45,185 nucleotides of DNA from Corallococcus exercitus (GTDB taxonomy: Bacteria; Myxococcota; Myxococcia; Myxococcales; Myxococcaceae): the NCBI RefSeq assembly GCF_003611585.1, contig NZ_RAVW01000020.1:1-45185 (forward strand), in the 5' to 3' direction. Shown one piece after another: positions 23,705 to 32,645 of the stretch (its first letter is position 1; each line of letters starts with the position of its first letter). Position numbers and translations under genes: made by a program. The notes below the pieces were generated by a model, which saw only the letters and a program-made list of their open reading frames with translations, was not told the DNA's origin and ran no database searches.

Positions 23705-26569
23705 ATGGTCCACGAGGAAGCGTCGATGGCTGCCGAGATCCCTCCCGAGGGATGGCTCGCGCGCCCCGTGAACGTCCTGCTGGCGCCGCATCTGGACTCG
23801 CTCGCGGAGCAGCTGTCGCGGATGCAGGGACTCTCCCCGTCGGAGCGCGGCGTGGTGGAGGCCGCCGCCCGGGAGGCGCTGGGCTTCAGCGCCCAGCTCA
23901 AGCTCAACCGCGTGCTCCTCCTGGAGCTGCATGCCGCGTCGCTGGAGGGACGGCTCGACGCGGCGGACCCGCAGGGACGGTGGGCCCAGTTCCTGGAGCA
24001 GGCCTGCACCTCCGACTTCCACACGCACCTGCGAGGACGCTATCCGCCGCTCCTGGACAGGCTGGCGACGCTGGGCCGGCTCCAGACCCAGGCGGTGCTG
24101 CGGCTGGCGGACCGGTTCGTCGCGGACCGCGAATCGCTGACGGAGCTGCCCGGCCGTCCTCGCGGCGCGCTGAAGCGCCTGCGGCTGGGAGAGGGGGATG
24201 CCCACCGGGGCGGCCAGACGGTGGCGCTGCTGGAGCTGGAAGAGGGCACGGTGCTCTACAAGCCCCGGTGCATGCGCGTGGATCGCGCGCTGGAGGGGTT
24301 GCTCGCGCGCGTGCTGGCGCCGGATGCCGAGCCCACGCGGATCCGCGTCCCGTCCGTGCTGGTGCGCGCGGGCTATGGCTGGGCGGAGTTCGTGGAGCAC
24401 CGCTTCTGCGCGAACGACGCGGAGCTCGCGCGCTTCTACCGGAACCTGGGCCACTGGCTCGCGGTGATGCGCCTGCTGGGCGGCACGGACCTGCACTCGG
24501 AGAACCTCATCGCGCACGGGCCGGTGCCCGTGGTGGTGGACGTGGAGAGCCTCTTCACCCCGGATCCGCCCGTGCCCCCGGCGGAGCGCGGGCTGGCGGT
24601 GGACCTGGCCGCGAAGGCCATCCGTGGCACCGTCCTGCGCACGGGCCTGCTCCCCGTGCGAAGCAGCGGCCCGGGCCTGGGCGGCCTGGACATCTCCGCG
24701 GCGGGCTCGCTTCCGGGACAGCAGCCGCGCATCCCCGCGCCCCTCATCGTCGGCGGAGGCACGGACGGCGCCCACCTGGGCATGACGCTCATGGAGCGTC
24801 CGCACGCGAAGAACCACCCCAGCCCGGACCCGGTGCTCGCGCGGCACTGGGACCAGGTCGTGGAGGGCTTCCATGAGCTGACCGCGCGCATGAAGGCGCT
24901 GGACGCGTACGGAGGGCTGCGCCCGCTGCTGGAGCCGTTCACGGGCGCGGTGGTCCGGCGCATCCTGCGGCCCACGCAGACGTACGCGGAGCTGCTGCGC
25001 ATGCTCTGGCACCCGGCCTCCCTGTACGACGCGCCCAGGGCCCACGCGCGGGCGCGGGACGTGATGCGGAAGAACGCAGACGTGTCCCCCGGCGCGCCGT
25101 CCTCGACGCCCGTCATCGACGAGGAGCTGGCGGACCTGTGCGTGGGGGACATCCCCGTGTTCACCCAGCCGGTGACGCGGAGCGTGCTCGACGCCTCGCT
25201 GGAGGCCTGGCGTTCGGTGGATGAGTCGCTGGAGGAGATGACCATCCAGAGCACGCTGATCAGCGCCTACCTCAACGAGAAGGCCGTGCCGCCTCGTGTC
25301 CCCGCGCCGGCCACGCCCGCGCGCCGGGAGCGTCTGGATGCGCGGCGCCGGGCCCAGCTGTCCAAGCTGGTCCGCCGCGTGAGTGACGCGGCCGTGCGGG
25401 GACCGGACGGGACGGTGACGTGGATCAGCCCGGTGCTCGCCGAGCACGGCTGGGCGGTGCGCCCGCTCTCCGCCGAGCACTACAGCGGGCAGGGCGGCGT
25501 CGCGGTGGTGCTTGCCCAGTACCTGCGCGAGGTCGACCACGGCCGCGCGGACGCGGTGGACGGCCTGCCCCAGCTGCTGGAGGGCACGCTCGCGGTGCTG
25601 CGCGCCACGGAGGACCGCGTGCCGGTGAAGAATCCGGGTGGCTTCTCCGGGCTCGCGTCACAGGTGTGGATCTGGTCCACGCTGCACGACCTGGGCACGG
25701 TCCCCGGCGCGCTGGACCGGGCCCGCGATCGCGCGGCGGTGCTGACGCCCCAGGTGCTGGACGCGGACGGCCTGCTGGAGGTGCTGGGCGGCGTGGCGGG
25801 CGTCATCGTCCCGCTGCTCAACCTGGTGGACCAGACCGGCGAGTCGAAGTGGCTGGACCTCGCGGCGCACGCGGGCCGGCGGCTGGAGGACACTGCGCGC
25901 GGCGTGGGAGGCGACGCGCGGTGGTCCACGTCGATGTTCCCGGAGCCCATCGGCGGCTTCGCGCACGGCACGGCGGGCATCGCCTGGGCGCTGGCGCGGT
26001 TGGGCCTGAGCGCGGCGGGGACCGCGGCGGACCGGCGGCGGTGGCGCAGCCTGTCCGAGCGCGCCTTCGACTTCGTGGACGGCCTCTACCGGCCGGAGCT
26101 GGGCAACTGGACGGACCTCCGCCGCCCGGAGGCCACGGATCAGCTCACGACCTGGTGCCACGGCAGCACGGGCATCGGGCTGGCGGCGGCGGACCTCTTC
26201 GCTCGCACCGGGGCCGCTCGCTACGGGGACCTGTTCCAGCGGGCCCGGGCCGCGGCCGTCCGCGAGGGCTTCGGCTGGACCCACACCCTGTGCCACGGCG
26301 ACCTGGGGTTGTGGGAGCTGCTGGAGACGGCGCGGGGGCTGTCCTCGGCGCCGCTCGGACCGGACCGGGAGGTGCTGGACGCGGAGCTGATCTCCGGCCT
26401 GGAGGCGCGCGGTCCGGTGGCGGGGCTCGCGCGCGACGCCTTCTCGCCCGGGCTGATGGCGGGGCTGGGCGGCGTCATCCACACGCTCTTGCGCATGCAC
26501 CCGGAGAGCCGGCTCGTGTCGCCGCTGCTGCTGGGGCGCGCGCCGGACATGGATCCGGACGCGCCCTGA
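23705..26569 (+). CDS. lanM: Class II lanthipeptide synthetase LanM
   Basis: This 954-aa bifunctional enzyme has the usual LanM length. The N-terminal dehydratase domain has LYKPR (about 184), the HxEN-type GGTDLHSEN (about 259) and VVDVESLF (about 277), followed by ILRPTQTYAELLRML. The C-terminal LanC-like cyclase domain keeps the general-acid histidine in GGFAHGTAGI (about 750) and the zinc ligands in WCHGSTGIG (about 817) and TLCHGDLG (about 862). All key residues are present, so it should be active. It phosphorylates and dehydrates Ser/Thr in the precursor at 23396 and then forms thioether rings in the cytosol. ATG 23705 has AGGGAG 12 nt upstream; ATG 23726, with GAGGAA 7 nt upstream, may be the true start. 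No lanT or immunity gene follows. Confidence 0.93.
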   Translation: MVHEEASMAAEIPPEGWLARPVNVLLAPHLDSLAEQLSRMQGLSPSERGVVEAAAREALGFSAQLKLNRVLLLELHAASLEGRLDAADPQGRWAQFLEQACTSDFHTHLRGRYPPLLDRLATLGRLQTQAVLRLADRFVADRESLTELPGRPRGALKRLRLGEGDAHRGGQTVALLELEEGTVLYKPRCMRVDRALEGLLARVLAPDAEPTRIRVPSVLVRAGYGWAEFVEHRFCANDAELARFYRNLGHWLAVMRLLGGTDLHSENLIAHGPVPVVVDVESLFTPDPPVPPAERGLAVDLAAKAIRGTVLRTGLLPVRSSGPGLGGLDISAAGSLPGQQPRIPAPLIVGGGTDGAHLGMTLMERPHAKNHPSPDPVLARHWDQVVEGFHELTARMKALDAYGGLRPLLEPFTGAVVRRILRPTQTYAELLRMLWHPASLYDAPRAHARARDVMRKNADVSPGAPSSTPVIDEELADLCVGDIPVFTQPVTRSVLDASLEAWRSVDESLEEMTIQSTLISAYLNEKAVPPRVPAPATPARRERLDARRRAQLSKLVRRVSDAAVRGPDGTVTWISPVLAEHGWAVRPLSAEHYSGQGGVAVVLAQYLREVDHGRADAVDGLPQLLEGTLAVLRATEDRVPVKNPGGFSGLASQVWIWSTLHDLGTVPGALDRARDRAAVLTPQVLDADGLLEVLGGVAGVIVPLLNLVDQTGESKWLDLAAHAGRRLEDTARGVGGDARWSTSMFPEPIGGFAHGTAGIAWALARLGLSAAGTAADRRRWRSLSERAFDFVDGLYRPELGNWTDLRRPEATDQLTTWCHGSTGIGLAAADLFARTGAARYGDLFQRARAAAVREGFGWTHTLCHGDLGLWELLETARGLSSAPLGPDREVLDAELISGLEARGPVAGLARDAFSPGLMAGLGGVIHTLLRMHPESRLVSPLLLGRAPDMDPDAP

Positions 26570-26576
26570 TGCGTGC

Positions 26577-26608
26577 GTCACCGGCCCGCTGCTGGCAGGG
26601 CCGGTGAC
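26577..26608. terminator. Bidirectional hairpin between lanM and the helicase gene
   Basis: A perfect 11-bp inverted repeat (GTCACCGGCCC / GGGCCGGTGAC) with a 10-nt loop lies between the two convergent stop codons (26569 and 26621). It lacks a T-run but is well placed to end both transcripts. Confidence 0.6.
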
Positions 26609-26620
26609 ACGCGCGGTGCA

Positions 26621-28399
26621 TCAGTCGCGGGTGTCGCGGCGCACGGTGACCTTGCGGCCGCGCAGCGTGGAGCCCTTCAGCGCGGAGATGATGCGCGCGG
26701 CATCCGGCTCCGGCACCTCCACGATGGAGTACATGTCCGCGATGTGGATCGCGCCGATGCGCGAGGACTCGAGCCCCGCCTCGCCCGCGATGGCGCCCAC
26801 GAGGTCCGCCGGCCGCATGCCCGCGGTGCGGCCCGCGCCGATGAACAGGCGCGTGACGTTCCACTCCGGCGCGCGCTGGGGACGGGCAGGGCCCCCCCGG
26901 TCACCGCGCTCGCCGCCCTCTGCCCGTTCCTGGCGGGGGCCGCGTGCCGGGCGCTCGGAGCGCTCACCGCCCCGGCCCGGAGGCCCGGAGCGCTCCGGAC
27001 GCGGGAACTTCCGCTCCGTCGGCGCGGACACCTGGGGAATGTCCTGCTCGGAGGACTCCTTGCCCTCGTCCTCCTTCTCCTGAAGGAGCTTGATGGCGGC
27101 GGCGGCCACGTCCATGACGCTGAACTCGCTGGACAGGTCCTCCGCGATGCCGCGGAACCCATCCAGCTCCCCGGCCACCAGCGTCTCGCGCAGCGACGAG
27201 CGGATCATCTCCAGTCGGCGCGCGCGCAGGTCCGACACGGTGGGGACCGCGGTGACCTCGATGCGCTGGCCGGTGAGCCGCTCGATGTTGCGCAGGAGCC
27301 GGTGCTCGCGGGGCTCCAGCAGGGTGATGGCCACGCCCTCGCGGCCCGCGCGGCCCGTGCGGCCGATGCGGTGCACGTACGCCTCCGGCGCGTTGGGCAC
27401 GTCGAAGTTCACCACGTGCGTCAGCCGGGGGATGTCCAGGCCTCGCGCCGCCACGTCGGTGGCGATGAGCAGGTCCGCCGCCTGCGACTTGAACTGCTTG
27501 ATGACGCGGTCGCGCTGCTCCTGGCTCATGCCGCCGTGCAGCGCGTGCGCGCGCCAGCCCCGGCCGTTGAGGGACGTGGTGAGTTCATCCACCTCCGTGC
27601 GCGTGCGGCAGAAGACGATGGCGGCGGTGGGGGACTCCAGGTCCAGCACGCGCCCCAGCGTGGCGATCTTGAACGCGCGCGGCACGATGTAGGCCGTCTG
27701 CCGGACGCGGGGCATCTCCCCGGCCTCCAGCTTCTCCTTCTCGATGCGCACGCGCACCGGCTCGTGCAGGTGGCGCTCCGCGATGCTGGCGATGCGCGGG
27801 GGCAGGGTGGCGGAGAACAGCGCCGTCTGCCGCTCCTCGGGCGTCTCGGAGAGGATGGCCTCCAGGTCGTCCGCGAAGCCCATGTCGAGCATCTCGTCCG
27901 CTTCGTCCAGGACCACCGTGCGCACCTGGTCCAGCTTCATCGTCTTGCGGCGCAGGTGATCCAGCGCGCGGCCCGGCGTGGCGACGATGACGTCCACGCC
28001 GCGCTTGAGCACGCGCAGCTGCCGGCCGATCTCCTGGCCGCCGTAGAGCGGGAGCACGCTGACGCCCAGCTTCTGGCCGTAGCGGTGGATGGCCTCGGAC
28101 ACCTGCATGGCCAGCTCGCGCGTGGGCACCAGCACCAGCGCGGAGGTGCTGTGCGGCGCGGCGGCGCCCGGCTTCAGGTGCTGGAGCAGCGGCAGCGAGA
28201 ACGCGGCCGTCTTGCCGGTGCCCGTGGCGGCGATGCCCAGCAGGTCCTTCTTGGCGAGCAGCGGCGGGAGCGCGGCGGCCTGGATGGGGGTCGGCTCTTC
28301 GTAGCCGAGCGACGTCAACGCCTCGACGAGCTCGGGCTTGAGTCCGAGGGAGTCGAAGGTGGGGGTTTCAGGGGCAGCAGGAGGCGGGGGAGCTTTCAC
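26621..28399 (-). CDS. DEAD-box RNA helicase with DbpA-type RNA-binding tail
   Basis: This 592-aa protein has all DEAD-box motifs: TPIQ (Q motif), ATGTGKTAAF (I), PTRELA (Ia), VATPGR (Ib), VLDEADEML (II), FSATLPP (III), VFCRTR (IV), ATDVAARGLDIP (V) and HRIGRTGRAGREG (VI). After the helicase core there is an Arg/Gly/Pro-rich linker and a C-terminal RRM-like DbpA domain (RLFIGAGRTAGMRPADLVGAI), as in CsdA/DeaD proteins. It unwinds structured RNA during ribosome assembly or mRNA turnover, often under cold stress. It stands alone, convergent with lanM. Confidence 0.95.
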   Translation of the reverse strand: MKAPPPPAAPETPTFDSLGLKPELVEALTSLGYEEPTPIQAAALPPLLAKKDLLGIAATGTGKTAAFSLPLLQHLKPGAAAPHSTSALVLVPTRELAMQVSEAIHRYGQKLGVSVLPLYGGQEIGRQLRVLKRGVDVIVATPGRALDHLRRKTMKLDQVRTVVLDEADEMLDMGFADDLEAILSETPEERQTALFSATLPPRIASIAERHLHEPVRVRIEKEKLEAGEMPRVRQTAYIVPRAFKIATLGRVLDLESPTAAIVFCRTRTEVDELTTSLNGRGWRAHALHGGMSQEQRDRVIKQFKSQAADLLIATDVAARGLDIPRLTHVVNFDVPNAPEAYVHRIGRTGRAGREGVAITLLEPREHRLLRNIERLTGQRIEVTAVPTVSDLRARRLEMIRSSLRETLVAGELDGFRGIAEDLSSEFSVMDVAAAAIKLLQEKEDEGKESSEQDIPQVSAPTERKFPRPERSGPPGRGGERSERPARGPRQERAEGGERGDRGGPARPQRAPEWNVTRLFIGAGRTAGMRPADLVGAIAGEAGLESSRIGAIHIADMYSIVEVPEPDAARIISALKGSTLRGRKVTVRRDTRD

Positions 28400-28489
28400 A
28401 CGGCGGCTTGTACCACTTCCGCGCCGGGCGGAGGACTTGGGAAGTCACGTGCGTCCAGGGCTGTACGAACCCCCGGGCCTTCCGGGCTT

Positions 28490-29260
28490 TCAGGCCCCGC
28501 CGCGCAGGTGCGACACCAGCCGCGCCGCGACCGCCCCTGTCCCTCCGGACAGGTCCGTGGAGGACAGGACGAGCCGCTGGCGTCGGCCACTGTCCAATGA
28601 CGTGCCCTCCAGGAGGGACGTGAGGCCCCGGGGGCCCCGGTCCAGGTCGAGGATCAGCTCCAGCGCGTCCTCCTGGGGGAAGGGCAGGAGGCAGAGCGTG
28701 CGCGGCGGGCCCTGCCAGGCCGGGCCGGAGTGGAACTCCAATTCCTGGACGAAGGGCTCGTCGCGCCCCAGCGGGGGGCCTGCCTCGCAGTACGCGTTCC
28801 TCCACTGGAAGCCCAGGTGGAGCACGGCATCGAGCACGGTCTGGAGGAACGGGTGGGGCAGGACGTGGATGCGGTCGCTGTCTTCGGGGTTGAGGGCGTT
28901 GTCGATGTCGAGCGCCGTCTTGATCCACACGGGCGCGCCGCGCTCGGTGATGGGCGTGTGGGCGGGGAGGCGCAGGGAGAAGGGAATCTCGCGCTCCTCG
29001 CGGGGCTGGAGGGTGAAGGGGTTGGAGATGCGCCAGGTGCGCACGACGGCGTTGAGCGCGCTGAGGCGATCGTTGTCGCGCTGGAGGTACTGCGCCATCA
29101 GGTGCAGGTCGATGCGGTCGATCCGCTGGGGCGTGTGGCCGCCCTGCACGTGGACCAGCCCGCGCAGGTCGCCGCCCGCGCGCGCGGTGTCGTGCTCCAG
29201 GCGGGTGTCCACCCGCGCGCTGCCAATCCCGAGCCGGGCGAGCATCTTCATGAAGGGCAT
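28490..29260 (-). CDS. spo0M: Spo0M-like sporulation-control protein
   Basis: This protein is 256 aa from ATG 29260 (MPFMKMLARLGIG), close to the 258 aa usual for Spo0M; the internal Met codons at 29251 and 29245 are also possible starts. The N-terminus LARLGIGSARVDTRLEH, then LRGLVHVQGGHTPQRIDRIDLHL and the REEREIPFSLRLPAHTPIT segment, are typical of this arrestin-like beta-sandwich family. In Bacillus it influences sporulation and cell division; in myxobacteria the role is unknown. It lies 90 bp upstream of the helicase gene on the same strand and may be co-transcribed with it. Confidence 0.88.
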   Translation of the reverse strand: MPFMKMLARLGIGSARVDTRLEHDTARAGGDLRGLVHVQGGHTPQRIDRIDLHLMAQYLQRDNDRLSALNAVVRTWRISNPFTLQPREEREIPFSLRLPAHTPITERGAPVWIKTALDIDNALNPEDSDRIHVLPHPFLQTVLDAVLHLGFQWRNAYCEAGPPLGRDEPFVQELEFHSGPAWQGPPRTLCLLPFPQEDALELILDLDRGPRGLTSLLEGTSLDSGRRQRLVLSSTDLSGGTGAVAARLVSHLRGGA

Positions 29261-29411
29261 GGGGTCACGGCATAGGCCGGATGGAGGCTCCGCGAAAGCC
29301 CGTGTGCCCGGCTGCCTGCCCATCATGCGGCCCCTGTACCGGAGGGCCGGGTGCGGCTTGCGGGGTGGCCCGGCGCGTCACCAGCGTAAAGCCTCACAAC
29401 GGGAGAGGTGC

Positions 29412-30530
29412 ATGATGGCCCAGGGGACTTCCAGGCGGGTGCGGTACGCGGTGGTGGGAGCGGGCAACCTCACGCAGGTGGCCATCCTCCCGGCGTTCCA
29501 GCACGCGGAGGAGAACTCCGAGCTGGTGGCCCTCATCTCCTCCGACCCGGAGAAGCGGGACGTGCTCCAGAAGAAGTACGGCGTGGAGCACGTGGGCGGC
29601 TACGACCAGTTCGAACAGGTGCTGCGCGAGTCGAAGGCGGACGCGGTCTACATCGTGTTGCCCAACACGCTGCACCGGGCCTTCACGGAGCGTGCGGCGC
29701 GCATCGGGGTGCACGTCCTCTGCGAGAAGCCGATGGCGACGTCGGTGGAGGACTGCGAGGCGATGATCCGCGTCACGAACGAGAACGACGTGAAGCTGAT
29801 GGTCGCGTACCGGCTGCACTTTGAAGAGGCGAACCTCCGCGCCATCGAGCTGGTGCGCTCCGGGCGGCTGGGGGATCCGCTGGTGTTCACGGGGACGCTC
29901 ACGCAGCAGGTGCGCCAAGGAGACATTCGGACACGCGAGGACGTGGGAGGCGGGGCGCTCCTGGACGAGGGGCCGTATCCCATCAACGCCGCGCGCTACC
30001 TGTTCCGCGACGAGCCGCGAGAGGTCTTCGCGTTCACGGCCGGCGGCCGGGACGGACGGTTCCACGGGGTGGACGCGTCGGCGTTCGCGCTGATGCGCTT
30101 CCCGAACGGGCGGGTGGCGCAGTTCGCCATCAGCCACGAGGCCTCCGCGGTGTCGAGCTACCGGCTGGTGGGCACGGAAGGCGACCTCCAGGTGCGGCAC
30201 GGCTTCGGCTACGGCACGGACATCGAGCACGTGCTCACGGTGGGTGGTGAGACGGAGACGCGGACGTTCAAGAACAGCGACCAGTTCGCGCCGGAGCTCG
30301 TCTACTTCTCCCAGTGCGTCCTGGAGGACCGCGACCCGGAGCCCAACGGCATCGAAGGCCTGGCGGACGTGCGCGTCATCGTCGCGCTTCAGGAGTCCGC
30401 GCGCACGAACAAGCCCGTGAAGCTGGCCCCGTTCGAGAAGCCCAAGCGGCCCACGCTGGATCAGCTCATCGTCAAGCCAGCGGTGGAGCCGCCGGAGCCC
30501 GTGAACGCGCCGGCCCCGGCGGAGGGGTAG
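29412..30530 (+). CDS. Gfo/Idh/MocA-family NAD(P)-dependent oxidoreductase
   Basis: This protein is 372 aa from ATG 29412; the adjacent ATG 29415 is equivalent. A GGGAGAGG ribosome site precedes it. The Rossmann fold opens with YAVVGAGNLTQVAIL, and the signature CEKPMATSVEDCEAM follows. The C-terminal substrate domain has GGGALLDEGPYPINAARYLF, whose aspartate and Tyr/His region is the usual catalytic area; the common EKP motif is intact. It probably oxidises or reduces a sugar or cyclitol; substrate unknown. A Pro/Glu-rich tail of about 25 residues ends the protein. It is followed 48 bp later by a thioesterase gene. Confidence 0.92.
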   Translation: MMAQGTSRRVRYAVVGAGNLTQVAILPAFQHAEENSELVALISSDPEKRDVLQKKYGVEHVGGYDQFEQVLRESKADAVYIVLPNTLHRAFTERAARIGVHVLCEKPMATSVEDCEAMIRVTNENDVKLMVAYRLHFEEANLRAIELVRSGRLGDPLVFTGTLTQQVRQGDIRTREDVGGGALLDEGPYPINAARYLFRDEPREVFAFTAGGRDGRFHGVDASAFALMRFPNGRVAQFAISHEASAVSSYRLVGTEGDLQVRHGFGYGTDIEHVLTVGGETETRTFKNSDQFAPELVYFSQCVLEDRDPEPNGIEGLADVRVIVALQESARTNKPVKLAPFEKPKRPTLDQLIVKPAVEPPEPVNAPAPAEG

Positions 30531-30578
30531 GGCTCCAGGGGTGTTGAGGGACGCGTCCGCCAGTGGTCTGCTGAATGG

Positions 30579-30989
30579 ATGGATGACCTTCAGGAGTTCG
30601 CGCGTCAGGTGTTCGCGTCCCAGCCCTTCAGCCAGTTCCTCGGAGCGCAGCTCACGCGCTCCGGGCCTGGGACCGCGGAGCTTCAGCTGCCCATCGTGGA
30701 CCAGCTGAAGCAGCAGCACGGCTTCGTCCATGGGGGCGTGCTCAGCTACCTCGCGGACAACTCCATCACGTTCGCCGGAGGGCTGGCGCTGGGCGGCAAC
30801 GCGCTGACCTCCGAGTACAAGATCAACTACCTGAAGCCCGCCGTGGGGACGCTGCTCATTGCCCGGGCCCAGGCGAAGGCCGCTGGCAAGCGGCAGGCCG
30901 TCTGTCAGTGCGAGGTGTTCGCCGTGAAGGATGGCGTGGAGACGCTGTGTGCCATCGCGCAGGGCACGGTGGTCTCCGCGGCCGGGTAG
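30579..30989 (+). CDS. PaaI-type hotdog thioesterase
   Basis: This 136-aa protein is a single hotdog domain. QHGFVHGGVLSYLADNSIT matches the PaaI/4HBT signature HGG...AD, followed by LTSEYKINYLKPA. It hydrolyses acyl- or aroyl-CoA thioesters in the cytosol, with substrate unknown. The ribosome site is weak at ATG 30579, and the gene may depend on the oxidoreductase transcript upstream. Its stop is 4 bp from the stop of the convergent TetR gene. Confidence 0.92.
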   Translation: MDDLQEFARQVFASQPFSQFLGAQLTRSGPGTAELQLPIVDQLKQQHGFVHGGVLSYLADNSITFAGGLALGGNALTSEYKINYLKPAVGTLLIARAQAKAAGKRQAVCQCEVFAVKDGVETLCAIAQGTVVSAAG

Positions 30990-30993
30990 CGGA

Positions 30994-31572
30994 CTACTTC
31001 CGCCGGCCGCCCTGGGCGGCGCCAAGCAGCATCACGTCGATGACGCGCTCGAGCGTCTCGTCGGTGCAGGTGTCGTGGCGGAACAGGATCAGGTTCTGTG
31101 CGCTGCCGAGCACCAGGTCCCGAACGAGCGGCAGGTCCGTGTCCTTCGGAAGCTCACCGCGCGCCACCGCCCGCTCGAAGATCACGAGCGCGTCGCAGTC
31201 GGAGCGCTCGGTCATCTCCTTGATGAGCCGGGCCAGCTTGCCCTTGCCGCCGCCGGCGAAGAGCATGCGCATCAGGGACAGAATCACCGGTTGGCGGCAG
31301 ACCGCGCGGTAGCGGCGCAGGTAATCGAGCAGGTCTCCACGGAGCGAGCCGGTGTTGGGGGGGCTGCCCTTGTCGGAGACGCTCTCGAACGCGGCGAGCA
31401 CCAGCGCCTCTGGAGTGGGCCAGCGGCGATAGATGGTCGTCTTGTTGACCCCAGCGCGCTCGGCCACCGCTTCGATGGACAGGTTCTCGTAGCCGGCCCG
31501 GGCGACCTCTTCGAGGGTCGCCTCCAGGATCCTCGCGACCAGCGGCTCGCCGCGGAGCTGTTTCGAAGCCAT
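30994..31572 (-). CDS. TetR-family repressor
   Basis: This 192-aa protein starts at ATG 31572, with AGGAAGGG upstream. The N-terminal TetR HTH is clear: ILEATLEEVARAGYENLSIE, AVAERAGVNKTTIYRRW, PTPEALVLAAF. The ligand domain is diverged as usual. It is divergent from an NmrA-type gene, and two near-identical dyads in the 119-bp intergenic space fit a repressor that controls both genes. The inducer is unknown. Confidence 0.93.
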   Translation of the reverse strand: MASKQLRGEPLVARILEATLEEVARAGYENLSIEAVAERAGVNKTTIYRRWPTPEALVLAAFESVSDKGSPPNTGSLRGDLLDYLRRYRAVCRQPVILSLMRMLFAGGGKGKLARLIKEMTERSDCDALVIFERAVARGELPKDTDLPLVRDLVLGSAQNLILFRHDTCTDETLERVIDVMLLGAAQGGRRK

Positions 31573-31591
31573 CCCGCCCTTCCTACCACGA

Positions 31592-31611
31592 AAGCAACGA
31601 ACGCGTTGCTT
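31592..31611. promoter_or_regulatory. TetR operator candidate 1
   Basis: A perfect dyad AAGCAACG-N4-CGTTGCTT lies 20 bp upstream of the tetR-type start. The half-site recurs at the same spacing at 31639-31658. Confidence 0.8.
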
Positions 31612-31638
31612 TATTCGTCGAAGACGCTATATCCGGCA

Positions 31639-31658
31639 AAGCAACGACACCGTTGCAA
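31639..31658. promoter_or_regulatory. TetR operator candidate 2
   Basis: The dyad AAGCAACG-N4-CGTTGCAA (inner 6-bp arms perfect) lies 34 bp upstream of the NmrA-type gene, with its centre 47 bp from operator 1. The shared half-site and spacing make a common regulator very likely. Confidence 0.8.
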
Positions 31659-31691
31659 TAAAGCACCGGTCTGGTTGCGATGAGGTGAGCC

Positions 31692-32591
31692 ATGAAGACG
31701 GTCCTGGTGACGGGTGCCACGGGAAGACAGGGTGGAGCGGCCGCACGCGCGCTGCGTGCCGACGGTGTCGCGGTGCGGGCGCTGGTCCGCAATCCGGAAG
31801 CGCCAGCGGTCGCCGCGCTCCGGGCGCTCGGCGTCGAGATCGTACCGGGCAATCTCGATGATCCGTCCTCGCTGCGCGTGGCCTGCCGCGGCGTGGACGC
31901 GGTCTTCTCGGTGCAGACACCCGACCTCCAGGATCTCGCTGGCGACTCGGAGACGCGCCACGGGAGGAGCCTGGTGGAGGCCGCGCTCGCCGAGCACGTG
32001 CCGCAGTTCGTCCACACGTCGGTCTCCGGCGCCGGTGCCCATCATCGCGGCGTCCCTGGATGGAAGGAGGGCCGCTGGAAGACGCTGGAGCATTACTGGG
32101 AGAGCAAGGCGTATCTCGACGAACTGGTGAAGAGCGCCGGCTTCCCGCACTGGACGGTGGTGAAGCCGTGCTTCTTCATGGAGAACATGGTCCGCCCGTC
32201 GTTCCTCTTCGCCAATTGGGTCGAGGACCGATTGCTGACCACCCTCAAGCCGGACACACGGCTGTCGCTCATCGCCGTCGACGACATCGGCAAGACGGTC
32301 GCGCGGATCATCGCCGAGCCGGAGCGCTTCGACCGTCGCGAGATCGAGCTTGCTGGCGACATCCTTTCGCTCCGCGAGATGGCGGAAGTCCTCTCGGAGG
32401 TCTGGAAGACGAAGATCGAGGCGCCCGACCTGTCGCCGGAGGAGGCCCTGGCGCAGGGCCTTCATCCCGCGTTCGTCACCTCCCAGGTCTTCATGAACGA
32501 AAATCCAAGCCCGGCCCACCCCGACGAAGCGCGGTCGCTCGGCCTCACGCCGAGGACCTTCGTGGAGTGGGCCCGCGCCACGTGGCCGTGA
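31692..32591 (+). CDS. NmrA-family NAD(P)-binding protein
   Basis: This 299-aa atypical short-chain dehydrogenase starts at ATG 31692, with GAGGTGAG upstream. It opens with VLVTGATGRQGGAAARAL, the NmrA/HSCARG nucleotide-binding motif (TGATGxQG), followed by VRNPEAPAV and VFSVQTPD. There is no YxxxK catalytic pair, so it may be a redox sensor or a reductase such as an azoreductase/quinone reductase type. It is divergent from TetR and probably repressed by it through the two operators at 31592-31658. It looks like a small inducible stress or detoxification unit. Confidence 0.9.
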   Translation: MKTVLVTGATGRQGGAAARALRADGVAVRALVRNPEAPAVAALRALGVEIVPGNLDDPSSLRVACRGVDAVFSVQTPDLQDLAGDSETRHGRSLVEAALAEHVPQFVHTSVSGAGAHHRGVPGWKEGRWKTLEHYWESKAYLDELVKSAGFPHWTVVKPCFFMENMVRPSFLFANWVEDRLLTTLKPDTRLSLIAVDDIGKTVARIIAEPERFDRREIELAGDILSLREMAEVLSEVWKTKIEAPDLSPEEALAQGLHPAFVTSQVFMNENPSPAHPDEARSLGLTPRTFVEWARATWP

Positions 32592-32645
32592 GGCGCGTCA
32601 GCTCATCCGGCTCACGCCCGAAGGGGTCAGGCGAGGGCCCTGGCG

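Noticed and set aside
26573-28600. 675-codon plus-strand open frame after lanM, considered as a LanT exporter
   Set aside because: It is the antisense frame of the DEAD-box helicase and shows no ABC transporter Walker motifs or peptidase domain.
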